Below, in pieces: positions 9,866 through 19,201 of a DNA stretch of 36,882 nucleotides. Source of the stretch: Kineosporia babensis (GTDB taxonomy: Bacteria; Actinomycetota; Actinomycetes; Actinomycetales; Kineosporiaceae). The first letter of the stretch is position 1. Each line of letters starts with the position of its first letter. The notes beneath the pieces were generated by a model. It was not told the DNA's origin. It saw only the letters and a program-made list of their open reading frames with translations, and made no database searches. The DNA is taken from positions 1 to 36,882 of the forward strand of contig NZ_JAJOMB010000040.1 of assembly GCF_021129305.1 (NCBI RefSeq), given 5' to 3'. The translations under genes and the position numbers were made by a program.

Positions 9866-11716
9866 ATGGCCGTGCGCAAGAAGTTTCAGACTACAGAGAA
9901 GTCATCCCGACCGATCGGGGAGGTCGGGGAGGTACGCCGCAGCCAGCTCGTCACCACCTACGGCATAGGTTCGATGCTGGCGGCCGGCGAACAGTCCTAT
10001 GTCGTCAGCGGACTGGACAGTTGGCCTCAGCCGCAGCCGGACGAGGCGTTCCTTCGGGAGTTCCGCCTGGAGACCAGGCTACGGGCGCCCCGGGGGTTCC
10101 GCCTTCCTCCCGACGGCGAGAACGGCGACGGCGTCCGAGCCCGCATCTTTCCGGAGTGGTACTCCTGCCCAGGGGGTGACTCCAAGACGGGCAAGTGCGA
10201 GAACAACCTGAGGTTACGCAAGGACTTCGCTCCGCCCGCAGGCAAGAATACGTGTTCTGCGTGCAACGAGTCCTTGACCCCGTCACGCTTCGTCGTGGCC
10301 TGCGAGAACGGGCACCTTGACGATTTCCCGTACTGGCGATGGGTGCACGCCGGGGGCCACTGCCCAGACTCTCCGAAGTCGCGGTTGAGCCTGACCACCA
10401 CTGGACGGACTTCGGCGCTTCGTTCCATCCTGATCAGCTGCTCCTGCGGCGAATCGGCTTCGATGGAAGGTGCCATGGGCCGCCAGGCCATGGTGGCGAT
10501 CCGGTACACCTGCCGCGGACGGCGACCGTGGCTGGGCAAGGACGCCAATGAGCAGGGATGCGACCGACCGGCCCGGGTGCTGCAGCGAGGCTCGTCCTCG
10601 GCCTGGCTTCCGGTGATCGCCTCTGCCTTGTCCATCCCACCGTTCTCCCAGACGTTGTACGCCGCACTGCTACCGCACTACGGCTTGTTCCAAGACACCT
10701 CGAACAGTGAGAAGGCCGTCGTTGCGAAGCAGGTCCACAAGGCCGAGCCGAAGCTCAAGCGGTACACGCCCGAGGAAATCATCGCTGCGGTCAAGGCTTA
10801 CGAGGAGTTCGAAGCCGGAAACGCCGATGACCCTTCTGCGTTGTCCGGTTTCGTGGCGTCCGACGTCCTGCGCGAACAGGAGTTCGAGCAGCTCTCACGC
10901 CCGAGCACACCTGATCCGCATGACCCCGACCAGATGTTCGAATGCGTCCACCCGGATGGGCACGAGCAGGTAACACCGCCCCCGGGGATCGAACAGGTGA
11001 TGCTCGTGAACCGTTTGCGCGAGGTGAGGGTGCTGAAGTCGTTCACGAGGATCGAGGCTCTTTCGCCTGCCGAGGACCGTTCTCGCGAGGCCAAGCTGTC
11101 CCAACAGGAACTTCCCTGGCTGCCCGGCTTCGAGGTCTCGGGTGAGGGCGTCTTCCTTCGGCTGAACAACGAACTCCTGCAGACCTGGGCCGAGCAGGTC
11201 GCTCCGACTTCGAGGGCCGGGCGCATCCGCGAGCGGCACCAGGAGCTTCTGAACCGCCGCACGCCGCGCGGTAAAGATGCGCCCCAGTCACAGGTCAGCG
11301 CACGTTTCGTGACAGTTCACACCCTCGCGCACGCCCTGATCAACGAGTGGTCCCTGGAAGCCGGATACCCGGCGTCCTCGATGAGGGAACGCCTGTTCGT
11401 CTCGGACACCATGGCAGGCCTGCTGATCTACACCGCCACCAGCGACGCGGCGGGCAGTCTGGGCGGGCTCGTGGAACTGGGCCAGCTGCGCAACATCACG
11501 CGGACCTTCGATGCCCTCCTGGAACGCCAGCGCTGGTGTTCGGCCGACCCACTGTGCATGGAGGCCGACGCCGCCGGGGCGGACAGCCTGAACCTGGCCG
11601 CCTGCCACTCCTGCCTGCTGCTGCCCGAGGTCAGTTGCGAGAACGGCAACAGTTTCCTGGACCGAGCGATGCTTGTCGGCGGAGGAAGCGAGACAGTTCC
11701 CGCCTATTTCGCCTGA
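9866..11716 (+). CDS. drmB: DrmB-like DUF1998 protein
   Basis: A 616-aa DUF1998 protein, the usual partner of DrmA. The N-terminus has the family signature RRSQLVTTYGIGSM near residue 25. Next come several cysteine pairs (CPGGD...C, CSAC, CENGHLDD at about 100-150) likely to bind zinc. The DUF1998 core HTLAHALINEWS...GYP...RERLF lies near 484-510, and the C-terminus has CHSCLLLPEVSC and NSFLDRAML. Length matches the family (about 600 aa). The frame is open upstream to 9779, but ATG 9866, four bases after the drmA stop, is the sensible start. DrmB is known to form a complex with DrmA in DISARM. No phospholipase-D gene (drmC) follows, which is unlike DISARM; instead a GHKL-helicase comes next after a 196-base gap. 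Confidence 0.88.
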   Translation: MAVRKKFQTTEKSSRPIGEVGEVRRSQLVTTYGIGSMLAAGEQSYVVSGLDSWPQPQPDEAFLREFRLETRLRAPRGFRLPPDGENGDGVRARIFPEWYSCPGGDSKTGKCENNLRLRKDFAPPAGKNTCSACNESLTPSRFVVACENGHLDDFPYWRWVHAGGHCPDSPKSRLSLTTTGRTSALRSILISCSCGESASMEGAMGRQAMVAIRYTCRGRRPWLGKDANEQGCDRPARVLQRGSSSAWLPVIASALSIPPFSQTLYAALLPHYGLFQDTSNSEKAVVAKQVHKAEPKLKRYTPEEIIAAVKAYEEFEAGNADDPSALSGFVASDVLREQEFEQLSRPSTPDPHDPDQMFECVHPDGHEQVTPPPGIEQVMLVNRLREVRVLKSFTRIEALSPAEDRSREAKLSQQELPWLPGFEVSGEGVFLRLNNELLQTWAEQVAPTSRAGRIRERHQELLNRRTPRGKDAPQSQVSARFVTVHTLAHALINEWSLEAGYPASSMRERLFVSDTMAGLLIYTATSDAAGSLGGLVELGQLRNITRTFDALLERQRWCSADPLCMEADAAGADSLNLAACHSCLLLPEVSCENGNSFLDRAMLVGGGSETVPAYFA

Positions 11717-11721
11717 TCAAT

Positions 11722-11748
11722 CCGCAGGGTGGGCGCACCGCCCTGCGG
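11722..11748 (+). terminator. Possible hairpin after drmB
   Basis: An 8-bp perfect inverted repeat (CCGCAGGG / CCCTGCGG) begins six bases after the drmB stop. There is no T-run, so it may be a weak terminator or a transcript-stabilising or attenuating stem within the operon. The remaining gap to 11912 shows no other gene; GGAGG at 11901-11905 is the ribosome site for the next gene. Confidence 0.4.
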
Positions 11749-11912
11749 ATCTGCGGGCAGCCGCCGTTACTCCGACCGGTGGTGAGCCTCGCCTGGACGG
11801 TGATGTCCGCCCCTCGGACGGCCGATACCCAAGAGCGCCGACATCGCTCGTCCAGCCGTGGTGACCTTCGTGAAGGGGATGGAGAGCGCTTCACGACGAC
11901 GGAGGAACACGT

Positions 11913-14900
11913 ATGCCCCTGGAAGGCTGGGACGGCCCGGACGGCCCGCTGGCACAGCACCTACGGGACGAGATCGAGCGGTCGCTGAAGGCCTACCGGG
12001 AGAAGCCGAAGTCCGTCACCGAGCACGCCAACATCGAGCTGGTGACGGCGCAGGGCGGCTACGGACGCAAGCAGCTCCTGGAGCTCATCCAGAACGGGGC
12101 CGACGCCCTGACCTCCGCCGGCCTTGAGGGCTCGGGACAAGGTCGGATCGAAGCTCGGCTGACCGAAGACTTCCTGTATGTCGCGAACGAAGGCACACCG
12201 CTGACACCGGCCGGCGTTGATGCGTTGACTCTCTCGAACATGTCGGACAAGGCCGACCAACAGATCGGACGCTTCGGACTCGGGTTCAAGTCGGTCGTGC
12301 AGTTGTCCGACTCGGTCGAGATCATCTCGCGCTCGCTCTCGATCCGGTTCGAGCGCGAGTCAGCTCGGCAGCAACTTGAGAGCGTGCTGGGCCCGATCGT
12401 CGGACCGTGGCCGATCCTACGGCTACCCGAGCCGTTCGACCCGAACGACATCGCAGAGCAGGACGAGCACCTGAATGAGCTGATGTCCTGGGCGACGACC
12501 GTGGTCAGACTGCGCCTGCGTGAGAGCAGCGACTGGCTCAGGAATGACTTCACGGAGTTCCCGGGCCAGTTCCTGCTCTTCAGCCCGCAGATCCAGGCCC
12601 TGGTGCTGCGTGACGTCCGCGACGGCGGCCAGGTCCGGCAGTTGGCCGTCATCTCCGATCAAGGCAGCGAGCGTGTGCTGTCCGTCGACGGAAAGTTGAG
12701 CTACTGGAGTGTGCGGATCGAGGAACACAAGCCATCCTCAGCTGCACGCTCGGACGCCGGAAAGATGGCCAAGCGGGACCACATCCGCATGGTCTGGGCG
12801 GTGCCCACGGAGGACCGCACCGGGATCGGACGGCTCTGGGCGTTCTTCCCCACGCATTCGTTCGCCACTCTGGGCGGAATCATCAACGCCCCATGGAAGC
12901 TCAGCCCGGATCGTCAGACCTTGATCGAGGGGACCTTCAACGAGGAACTACTGACAGACGTCCTGCCCAAGCTCGTAGCTTCGAGTGTGCCCGACCTAAT
13001 CGACCACAAGGATCCGGCCAGCATCCTGGACGTCTATCCGGCGCGTGGACGGGAGAGCCGTTCATGGGCGGACGATGTCCTCAACGGACCAGTGGTCAGA
13101 TCTTTGCAACGAACCGCCTGCATCCCGGATGCTTTGGGCGTACTTCGCCTCCCGCACGAGCTGAGAGTGCATCCAGAGGCTCTGAGAGACTCCTGGAAAG
13201 CGCTCTGGCTGGAGGGAGCTCCCCGCCCGGCGCAATGGGTCCACCATAGTATCGATGATCGCGGAGCAGCCGAGCGCAGAGCAAAGGTGGCACGGCTCGC
13301 TGCTTCGGACGAGACGGCCACGATCGCAGAATGGCTGCAGGCGTTGACCTCCGGGCCGGATCCTGTCGTTGGCTCAAAGAATTCACTCCGCCTGGCCAGG
13401 CGCATCATTCGCGAAGAGCCCAAACTTCTGGAGGCGTGCCGGTCGGCCGCCATCGTCCTGACCACCGACGGCAGTCTCGTCCCGCCGATCAAGGGCCGTG
13501 TGTTCCTCGGCGGAACGAGCGATTCCAGTTCCACCACATCGTTCGTCCACCCGGACCTCATCGAGGACCCGGACGTGGTCGAGCTCTTCGAGATGCTGGG
13601 CATCTCGCAGCTGGACCTGGCCGGCACTCTGCACTCGATCCTCGGTGGGATGGACCTGGACCGTCCAGATCCGAGCCAGTGGGAGAAGTTCTGGCGAGCT
13701 TCCGCCCAGATCGACAGCGATCTCGTCCAGAAAATCCTCGGCGAGCACATCGAGGACCCGTGGATGAACTGCCTCGTCAAGACGAAGACCGGTGACTGGA
13801 AATACGCCTCGCAGATCCTGCTACCGGGATCGGTCATCCCCGAAGGCAGCGCGAGCGACGGACATGGGTGCCTGGACAATCAGTTCCACCGAGGCAACCT
13901 ACGGACCCTGCGCGGGATCGGCATGTCCGACCGCCCGGAGCTGCGGGCACCTGGTCTGGACGACGAGTGGTTCGACACGTGGCGGGAACACACGGTTAAT
14001 GCCTACCGGCACGGGTTGCCCAAGGGAGTGAGCGTGCCCAAGCCCGAGAACGTGTCTGTCGACGAGCACCTGATTCCCTCGCACCTCGATCTGCTCAGCA
14101 CCCTTTCCGAATCCGGGAGGGAAGCCATGACTACCATCGTCCTGGCGTTCCTACGTCCGGCGGTCTGGAAGGTCCGGGCCGCCGGACGACCGGAACAAGC
14201 AGTCGCGGACCCCGTGATCGCACTCGTCCTCGAACACGGCCGCATCCCCACGTCCCTCGGACCGCGACAGGCCAGGCAGGCATTCGCGCCTGTCCCTGGC
14301 CTGCCGGAAGACCTCTTCCCCGTGGCGCGCGCAGCCGACCTGCTCCTGGGCGAGCTGATGCAAGGGCTCGAAGACCTGACCCCCGAGGCGTGGTCAGAAC
14401 TGCTGCTCAGCAGGGCTCAGCAAATGTCCACCGATCAGCGCGGTCGCCTGTACGCGCTGGCGGTGAAACACACTGATCCTCCAACCACTCTCTGGGCGGA
14501 GGACCTTGACGGCCAACGTGAGGTTCCTACGACCCAGGCCTGTGCCGTAGCGACCACGGAAGACTTCCACATCCTGCGCGAGCAGGGAATCGCCGTGGTG
14601 AGAGTGAGCAACGCTGCTGAGGCCGAAGAACTTCACACCGCATGGGGTCTCGAACCGGCCGCTCGTCACATCACCTCCGCGATTCACCACGTCCCGTCCC
14701 GGGATCCATTACCGCTGCTGGACCTGCTGCCGGCGCTGCGCGATCACACCAACGACCCCCTGGACCAGTACGAAGTAGTGCCCTGCGAGGAGATCGAGTT
14801 CCGCAGAGTCACACCGGGCGGACAGGAGACCCAGAGAAGGGATTTCCTCCTGCTCGAGGAGCAGATCTACACCGTCGACCTGGAACTCGGTCCGCTGCTG

Positions 14901-16550
14901 AACCGGATCAACACTGAGCTGGGACTCGGGGTCAGCGATGCCTACCAGCAGATCATCGTTCACGAGTCCAGCCGCTCGGCGAACCGCCATCGCACCAAGG
15001 GTGTCCGCGAAGCAAAGAGCGACGACGAGCGCCTCCTGCTTGCGGTCGGTGAGGACGAACTGCGTCGGGCCATACCCGCGGCTGCGATCACTTTGATCGA
15101 GCAAGACGAGGGACCCCTGCGTGGCGTGGAGCTGGCGGCTGCCGCACGGGCAGCGCTAGGCCTTGAGGTACTCACGACCCTCAAGACGGCCCTGGAACGA
15201 CGAGGACTTGAACCGCCCAGCCGGTGGGCCGGTTCCGGGCAGGCCCGCGGGTATGTGACCGACCTCGGATTTGATGCGGAACTGGCGGGCTTCAGCGGCG
15301 GCAATCGCGATGCCATGGTCGATGTCGACGGCCCTGTGCCGCTGCCGGACCTGCACGAGTACCAGGTGCGCGTGGCCGACCGGATCCGACGCGTCCTTCG
15401 CGGTGAGGACAAGTACCACCGGGGCATGGTCTCGCTGCCTACCGGCGCAGGTAAGACCAGGGTGGCGGTGGAGGCTGTCGTTCGTGCAGTGGCCTTCGAG
15501 GGCCTCAGTGGCCCCGTTCTGTGGCTGGCTCAGAGCGACGAGCTCTGCGAGCAGGCCGTGCAGACCTGGTCCCTCATCTGGCGTTCCGTGGGACCACCCG
15601 AGCGGCTACGAGTCAGCAGGCTCTGGGCAGGCAACGACGCCGAACCCTACGAGGACGGCTGCCACGTGGTGGTTGCCACGGACGACAAGATGACGAGCAT
15701 TTTCCGGCGCGATGAGTACCGCTGGCTCCGCGAGGCGAGCGTCGTCATCATCGATGAGGCTCACACGTCCATCTCGCAGTCCTACACCCCTCTTCTGGAA
15801 TGGCTGGGTCGCGGACGTTCCCGCGCATCCGGTAAACCGTTGATCGGCCTTTCCGCGACACCGTTCCGCGGGGTGAGCTCGGAGGAGACCCAGCGTCTGG
15901 TCGGCCGGTACGACAGCAATCTGCTCACGGACGACGCCTTCGAAGGAGACCCTCACGAAGAGCTCCAGGAAATGGGCGTTCTGGCTAGGGTCCGCCACGA
16001 AGTTCTGCAAGGCGCCGAGATCGACCTGAGCGCCGACGAGCTGCGCGAGCTACGGGAACGCCGGCGCGTCGCCCCCTCACTACAGGACCGGCTCGGAAAG
16101 GACGACCGACGCAACCGCACCATCGTGGAGTCCATCCTCGAACTTCCTTCCGACTGGACTGTCCTGCTCTTCGCGCCCTCGGTGGACAGCGCTCGCGCTC
16201 TTGCCGCGGTCCTGAGCCATAAAGGCGTTCCAGCAATGGCCGTCTCGGGCGAGACAGACAGGGCAGCGCGCCGCCACTACGTAGACCAGTTCCGCAAGAA
16301 GGAGCTGCGTGTCCTGACCAACTACGGGGTCTTCGCACAAGGTTTCGATGCGCCGGCTGTGCGCGCCGTCTACGTGACCCGGCCTACCTTCACTCCCAAT
16401 CTGTACCAACAGATGATCGGGCGTGGCCTGCGCGGCCCTCTGAACGGCGGTTCCGACGAGGTCCTGATCGTCAACGTCGACGACAACTTCCGCCAGTTCG
16501 GAGAACAATTGGCTTTCCATCACTTCGACTACCTCTGGCAATCCCGCTGA
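11913..16550 (+). CDS. GHKL (sacsin/HSP90-like) ATPase fused to SF2 DEAH helicase, copy B
   Basis: A 1545-aa paralogue of the protein at 148-4812, collinear over its length. GHKL part: N-box ELIQNGAD near residue 57, VANEGTPLTP near 90 and GRFGLGFKS near 119. Helicase part: Walker A PTGAGKT near 1175, IIDEAHTSIS near 1280, SATPFR near 1312 and QMIGRGLRGP near 1500. The clearest matches to copy A are in the two ATPase ends (for example SDELCEQAV against SEELCEQAV); the middle is more divergent. ATG 11913 follows GGAGG by seven bases. The DUF262 gene starts 51 bases after the stop. Retained catalytic residues in both engines argue that neither copy is a decoy. The two copies may form a heteromer or serve different steps; this is inference. 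Confidence 0.86.
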   Translation: MPLEGWDGPDGPLAQHLRDEIERSLKAYREKPKSVTEHANIELVTAQGGYGRKQLLELIQNGADALTSAGLEGSGQGRIEARLTEDFLYVANEGTPLTPAGVDALTLSNMSDKADQQIGRFGLGFKSVVQLSDSVEIISRSLSIRFERESARQQLESVLGPIVGPWPILRLPEPFDPNDIAEQDEHLNELMSWATTVVRLRLRESSDWLRNDFTEFPGQFLLFSPQIQALVLRDVRDGGQVRQLAVISDQGSERVLSVDGKLSYWSVRIEEHKPSSAARSDAGKMAKRDHIRMVWAVPTEDRTGIGRLWAFFPTHSFATLGGIINAPWKLSPDRQTLIEGTFNEELLTDVLPKLVASSVPDLIDHKDPASILDVYPARGRESRSWADDVLNGPVVRSLQRTACIPDALGVLRLPHELRVHPEALRDSWKALWLEGAPRPAQWVHHSIDDRGAAERRAKVARLAASDETATIAEWLQALTSGPDPVVGSKNSLRLARRIIREEPKLLEACRSAAIVLTTDGSLVPPIKGRVFLGGTSDSSSTTSFVHPDLIEDPDVVELFEMLGISQLDLAGTLHSILGGMDLDRPDPSQWEKFWRASAQIDSDLVQKILGEHIEDPWMNCLVKTKTGDWKYASQILLPGSVIPEGSASDGHGCLDNQFHRGNLRTLRGIGMSDRPELRAPGLDDEWFDTWREHTVNAYRHGLPKGVSVPKPENVSVDEHLIPSHLDLLSTLSESGREAMTTIVLAFLRPAVWKVRAAGRPEQAVADPVIALVLEHGRIPTSLGPRQARQAFAPVPGLPEDLFPVARAADLLLGELMQGLEDLTPEAWSELLLSRAQQMSTDQRGRLYALAVKHTDPPTTLWAEDLDGQREVPTTQACAVATTEDFHILREQGIAVVRVSNAAEAEELHTAWGLEPAARHITSAIHHVPSRDPLPLLDLLPALRDHTNDPLDQYEVVPCEEIEFRRVTPGGQETQRRDFLLLEEQIYTVDLELGPLLNRINTELGLGVSDAYQQIIVHESSRSANRHRTKGVREAKSDDERLLLAVGEDELRRAIPAAAITLIEQDEGPLRGVELAAAARAALGLEVLTTLKTALERRGLEPPSRWAGSGQARGYVTDLGFDAELAGFSGGNRDAMVDVDGPVPLPDLHEYQVRVADRIRRVLRGEDKYHRGMVSLPTGAGKTRVAVEAVVRAVAFEGLSGPVLWLAQSDELCEQAVQTWSLIWRSVGPPERLRVSRLWAGNDAEPYEDGCHVVVATDDKMTSIFRRDEYRWLREASVVIIDEAHTSISQSYTPLLEWLGRGRSRASGKPLIGLSATPFRGVSSEETQRLVGRYDSNLLTDDAFEGDPHEELQEMGVLARVRHEVLQGAEIDLSADELRELRERRRVAPSLQDRLGKDDRRNRTIVESILELPSDWTVLLFAPSVDSARALAAVLSHKGVPAMAVSGETDRAARRHYVDQFRKKELRVLTNYGVFAQGFDAPAVRAVYVTRPTFTPNLYQQMIGRGLRGPLNGGSDEVLIVNVDDNFRQFGEQLAFHHFDYLWQSR

Positions 16551-16601
16551 GTGATCCCAGAGGTGTTGACAAGGCTGCACGAACGGGAGGATGAACGCGC
16601 C

Positions 16602-18734
16602 ATGGCCTACAAGACACCGATAACGATCAAGGAGACGCTGGAACGCATCGGGAGCAACGAGTACCTGCTCCCTGCGATCCAACGCGAACTGGTCTGGGCC
16701 CAAGAACCGGAGCGGATGACCCGCCTGTTCGACAGCATCCTGCGCGGCTACCCGATCGGCACGTTCCTGTTCTGGTCAGTACCGGCCGAGCAGTCCCAGC
16801 AGTTCACCTTCTACGAGTTCATGCGCGAATGGCACGAACTCAACCACCGGCACAACGACCGGGTTTCGCTTGATCAGCCGCGTGCACTGACGGCCATCCT
16901 CGACGGCCAACAGCGGCTGAGCACCCTCAACATCGGCCTGCACGGGAGCCTGGCCCACAAACTGCCGGGGCGGCGGGCGAACTCGCTGGAGGCCTATCCC
17001 GTCAAGTACCTGTACGTCGATCTGCTCTACGAACCGGGCGAAGACGACGACGTGCAGTACTCCTTCTCCTTCCTGACCCCGGCCCAGGCTGAAGCGGCCC
17101 CAGAGACGCTTCACTGGTACCGCGTCAGTGACGTTCTCCATCTGTCGGACAACGGGCCGGAAATCTTCGCTTACATCCAGCGGCACGACCTGACGAGTCA
17201 ACGCGCCTTCCATGTGCTCAACCGGCTCTGGCGTTCCATCCACGAAGACCCGGCGATCAACTACTTCGAGGAACGCGAGCAGAGCCTGTCCCGTGTGCTG
17301 GACATCTTCGTGCGGGTCAACAGTGGCGGCGTACAGCTGACCAAGAGCGACCTGCTGCTGTCGATCGCCACCGCCCAGTTCACCGGCCGTGATGCCCGCG
17401 AGGAGATTCACGCCCTGGTGGACGAACTCAACGCCACTTGGCCAGGGTTTCGGTTCACCAAGGACCTCGTGCTCAAATCCGGCCTGGTGCTCACAGACAT
17501 CGGCAACATCAATTTCGCCGTCGGGAACTTCACCGCCAACAACATGGCCGTCCTCGACCAGAAGTGGGACGACGTCGACCGGGCTCTGCGGGTAGCCGTA
17601 AAACTCATCGCATCGTTCGGGTTCTCCGAATCGACGCTTTCGGCGGACAGCGTTCTCGTCCCCATCGCCGACTACGTCTTCACCCGCAAGCTGGACGACA
17701 CGTTCGTGCATTCGACGGACGAAAACGCACGCGCAGACCGAGCCGTCATCCGTCACTGGATGATCCGCGCGCTCCTCAAGCCCGGGATCTGGGGCAGTGC
17801 TCTGAACCAGGTCCTGCGCGCCCTGCATCAGATCATCCGGGACTCACACGGCCGCTTCCCTGTGGAGGCCATCGAGGCCGAACTCGCCCGACGCGGAAAG
17901 TCGCTGACCTTCGACACCGAGTTGATCGAAGATCTTCTGGACACCCCGCACAGAAGCAAGCGGACCTTCGCGCTGCTCACCCTGCTGTACGACTGGATCG
18001 ACGTGCGCAGCGAGTTCCACGTCAACCATATCTTCCCTCGCAGCCTGGCCACCCGGGCCAAGCAGCGTGACCAGGGCATCCCCGAAGGCCAATGGGACAA
18101 GATCACCGACCAGGTCGAACGGCTGGCTAACCTTCAGCTGCTACCCGGCGCGGACAGCGCCAAGAAGCAGGCACAGCTGCCGCTGGAATGGGTACTCACC
18201 CGGTTCTCGGACCCACAGGCTCGCGACGCCTGGCTCGCCGGACATGACCTTTACGACCTGCCTCCCACGCTCGCCGACTTCCCGACCTTCTACGAGATCC
18301 GTCGCGCCACCATGCGCGAGCGCCTACGTCATCTCCTGGGCGTTCAAGCCTCCGAGATCCGTTCCACCGCCGAAGCAGCGCCGGCCCTACCCTTCAGCGA
18401 TCCGGTCGCCCAAGCGGTCGCGCACGTCCCCCGCCCCCGGCGACCCGGAGATCCACAGACCGGCAGCCGTGCCTTCTACGGTCGAGCTGAAGTCCTGGGA
18501 GAAATGCTTGATTCAGGCCTCTTGGAAGTCGGGATGCGCCTGTACGGGGTCTATCGCGGAGACCGATACCACACAGAGATTGGCCCCGGTGGATTTCTCC
18601 GCTGGCAGGGCCGAACTTTCGACAGCCCCACGCAAGCAGCCATCAGGCTCACCGGTCAGCGGTCCGTCAATGGCTGGACCTTCTGGAAACTCCCGGACGG
18701 CACACCGATTGGCGAGCTGCGCTCGCGCGTCTGA
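16602..18734 (+). CDS. DUF262/DUF1524 GmrSD-like protein with RAMA-like C-terminus
   Basis: A 710-aa protein. The DUF262 (GmrS-like, ParB/Srx-fold NTPase) part has the signature ILDGQQRLSTL near residue 100 and FVRVNSGGVQLTKSDLLLS near 236-254. A DUF1524/HNH-type nuclease motif VNHIFPRSL near 472 is followed by LANLQLLPG, as in GmrD. The last 85 residues (GLLEVGMRLYGVYRGD, then FDSPTQAAIRLTG and NGWTFWKL) resemble the RAMA domain thought to read modified DNA bases. The frame is open from GTG 16551, but ATG 16602 behind GGGAGG (16585-16590) fits DUF262 starts. GmrSD enzymes cut modified phage DNA, so this may be the nuclease of the cluster. Domain calls for DUF262 are firm, DUF1524 good, RAMA probable. 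Confidence 0.85.
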   Translation: MAYKTPITIKETLERIGSNEYLLPAIQRELVWAQEPERMTRLFDSILRGYPIGTFLFWSVPAEQSQQFTFYEFMREWHELNHRHNDRVSLDQPRALTAILDGQQRLSTLNIGLHGSLAHKLPGRRANSLEAYPVKYLYVDLLYEPGEDDDVQYSFSFLTPAQAEAAPETLHWYRVSDVLHLSDNGPEIFAYIQRHDLTSQRAFHVLNRLWRSIHEDPAINYFEEREQSLSRVLDIFVRVNSGGVQLTKSDLLLSIATAQFTGRDAREEIHALVDELNATWPGFRFTKDLVLKSGLVLTDIGNINFAVGNFTANNMAVLDQKWDDVDRALRVAVKLIASFGFSESTLSADSVLVPIADYVFTRKLDDTFVHSTDENARADRAVIRHWMIRALLKPGIWGSALNQVLRALHQIIRDSHGRFPVEAIEAELARRGKSLTFDTELIEDLLDTPHRSKRTFALLTLLYDWIDVRSEFHVNHIFPRSLATRAKQRDQGIPEGQWDKITDQVERLANLQLLPGADSAKKQAQLPLEWVLTRFSDPQARDAWLAGHDLYDLPPTLADFPTFYEIRRATMRERLRHLLGVQASEIRSTAEAAPALPFSDPVAQAVAHVPRPRRPGDPQTGSRAFYGRAEVLGEMLDSGLLEVGMRLYGVYRGDRYHTEIGPGGFLRWQGRTFDSPTQAAIRLTGQRSVNGWTFWKLPDGTPIGELRSRV

Positions 18735-19009
18735 CCTGAGTCGTCTCACATGGCCTTCTAGAGGCGGACTCTGGCTGCTGACCTGCAGCGTTCTAGCCGA
18801 TCCGGCAGAATGTGGTTACTAACCACGGCTGCCCAAGCGCGGCGACCCAATCATCCTTCGCGTCACCGACGCCGCTTGGAAAGACCGTGCCACAGTAGAA
18901 ACGACCACTTCGACCACAAGCAGCACATCATCAATCACCTGTCTCACCCGTAAAGACGGAGCGCCTGCGGGTGGGCCGGTGGTCACTAATCAGCGAGACG
19001 ACTCAGGTC
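18733..19009. repeat. 277-bp intergenic segment bounded by a 15-bp perfect inverted repeat
   Basis: GACCTGAGTCGTCTC at 18733-18747 overlaps the stop codon of the DUF262 gene, and its exact reverse complement lies at 18995-19009. Between them are a 15-base palindrome GTGGTTACTAACCAC at 18812-18826, a related GTGGTCACTAA at about 18980, and a bulged stem CCAAGCG(C)GGCG at 18833-18844 with CGCCGCTTGG at 18870-18879. No protein frame of note is present. It could be a small non-autonomous mobile element, a structured RNA or the read-through end of the defence operon. The repeats are seen directly; the identity is unknown. Confidence 0.55.
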
Positions 19010-19044
19010 TGATGACCGTACAACTTGCGGACCACCCAACATGA

Positions 19045-19067
19045 TGGTTCGGCCCCAAACCGAACCA
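19045..19067. terminator. Hairpin between convergent genes
   Basis: TGGTTCGG and CCGAACCA form an 8-bp perfect stem with a 7-base loop, between the 3' ends of the DUF262 gene and the methyltransferase gene. It has no clear T-run on either strand, so a bidirectional terminator is only plausible. The rest of 18735-19201 beyond this and the inverted-repeat segment shows nothing identifiable. Confidence 0.35.
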
Positions 19068-19201
19068 CCAGCGCACGATCAGCGAAGTTGAACCTCTACT
19101 TTGCCGGAGAACATCGAGTCGTGCTCGAGAGGGTCATATTCGCGATCACCGGAGGCTCTCAGGTCACCCCGACTCGCCTTCAGCCCCCTGCTTCGGTCAA
19201 A

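Noticed and set aside
148-11716. Canonical class 1 or class 2 DISARM
   Set aside because: DrmA and DrmB are present, but no DrmC phospholipase D, DrmD SNF2 protein, DrmE or adenine methyltransferase is encoded in the window, and two GHKL-helicases and a UvrD are added.
16776-17828. Minus-strand 350-codon frame
   Set aside because: Antisense to the DUF262 domain with all its signatures; a reading-frame shadow.
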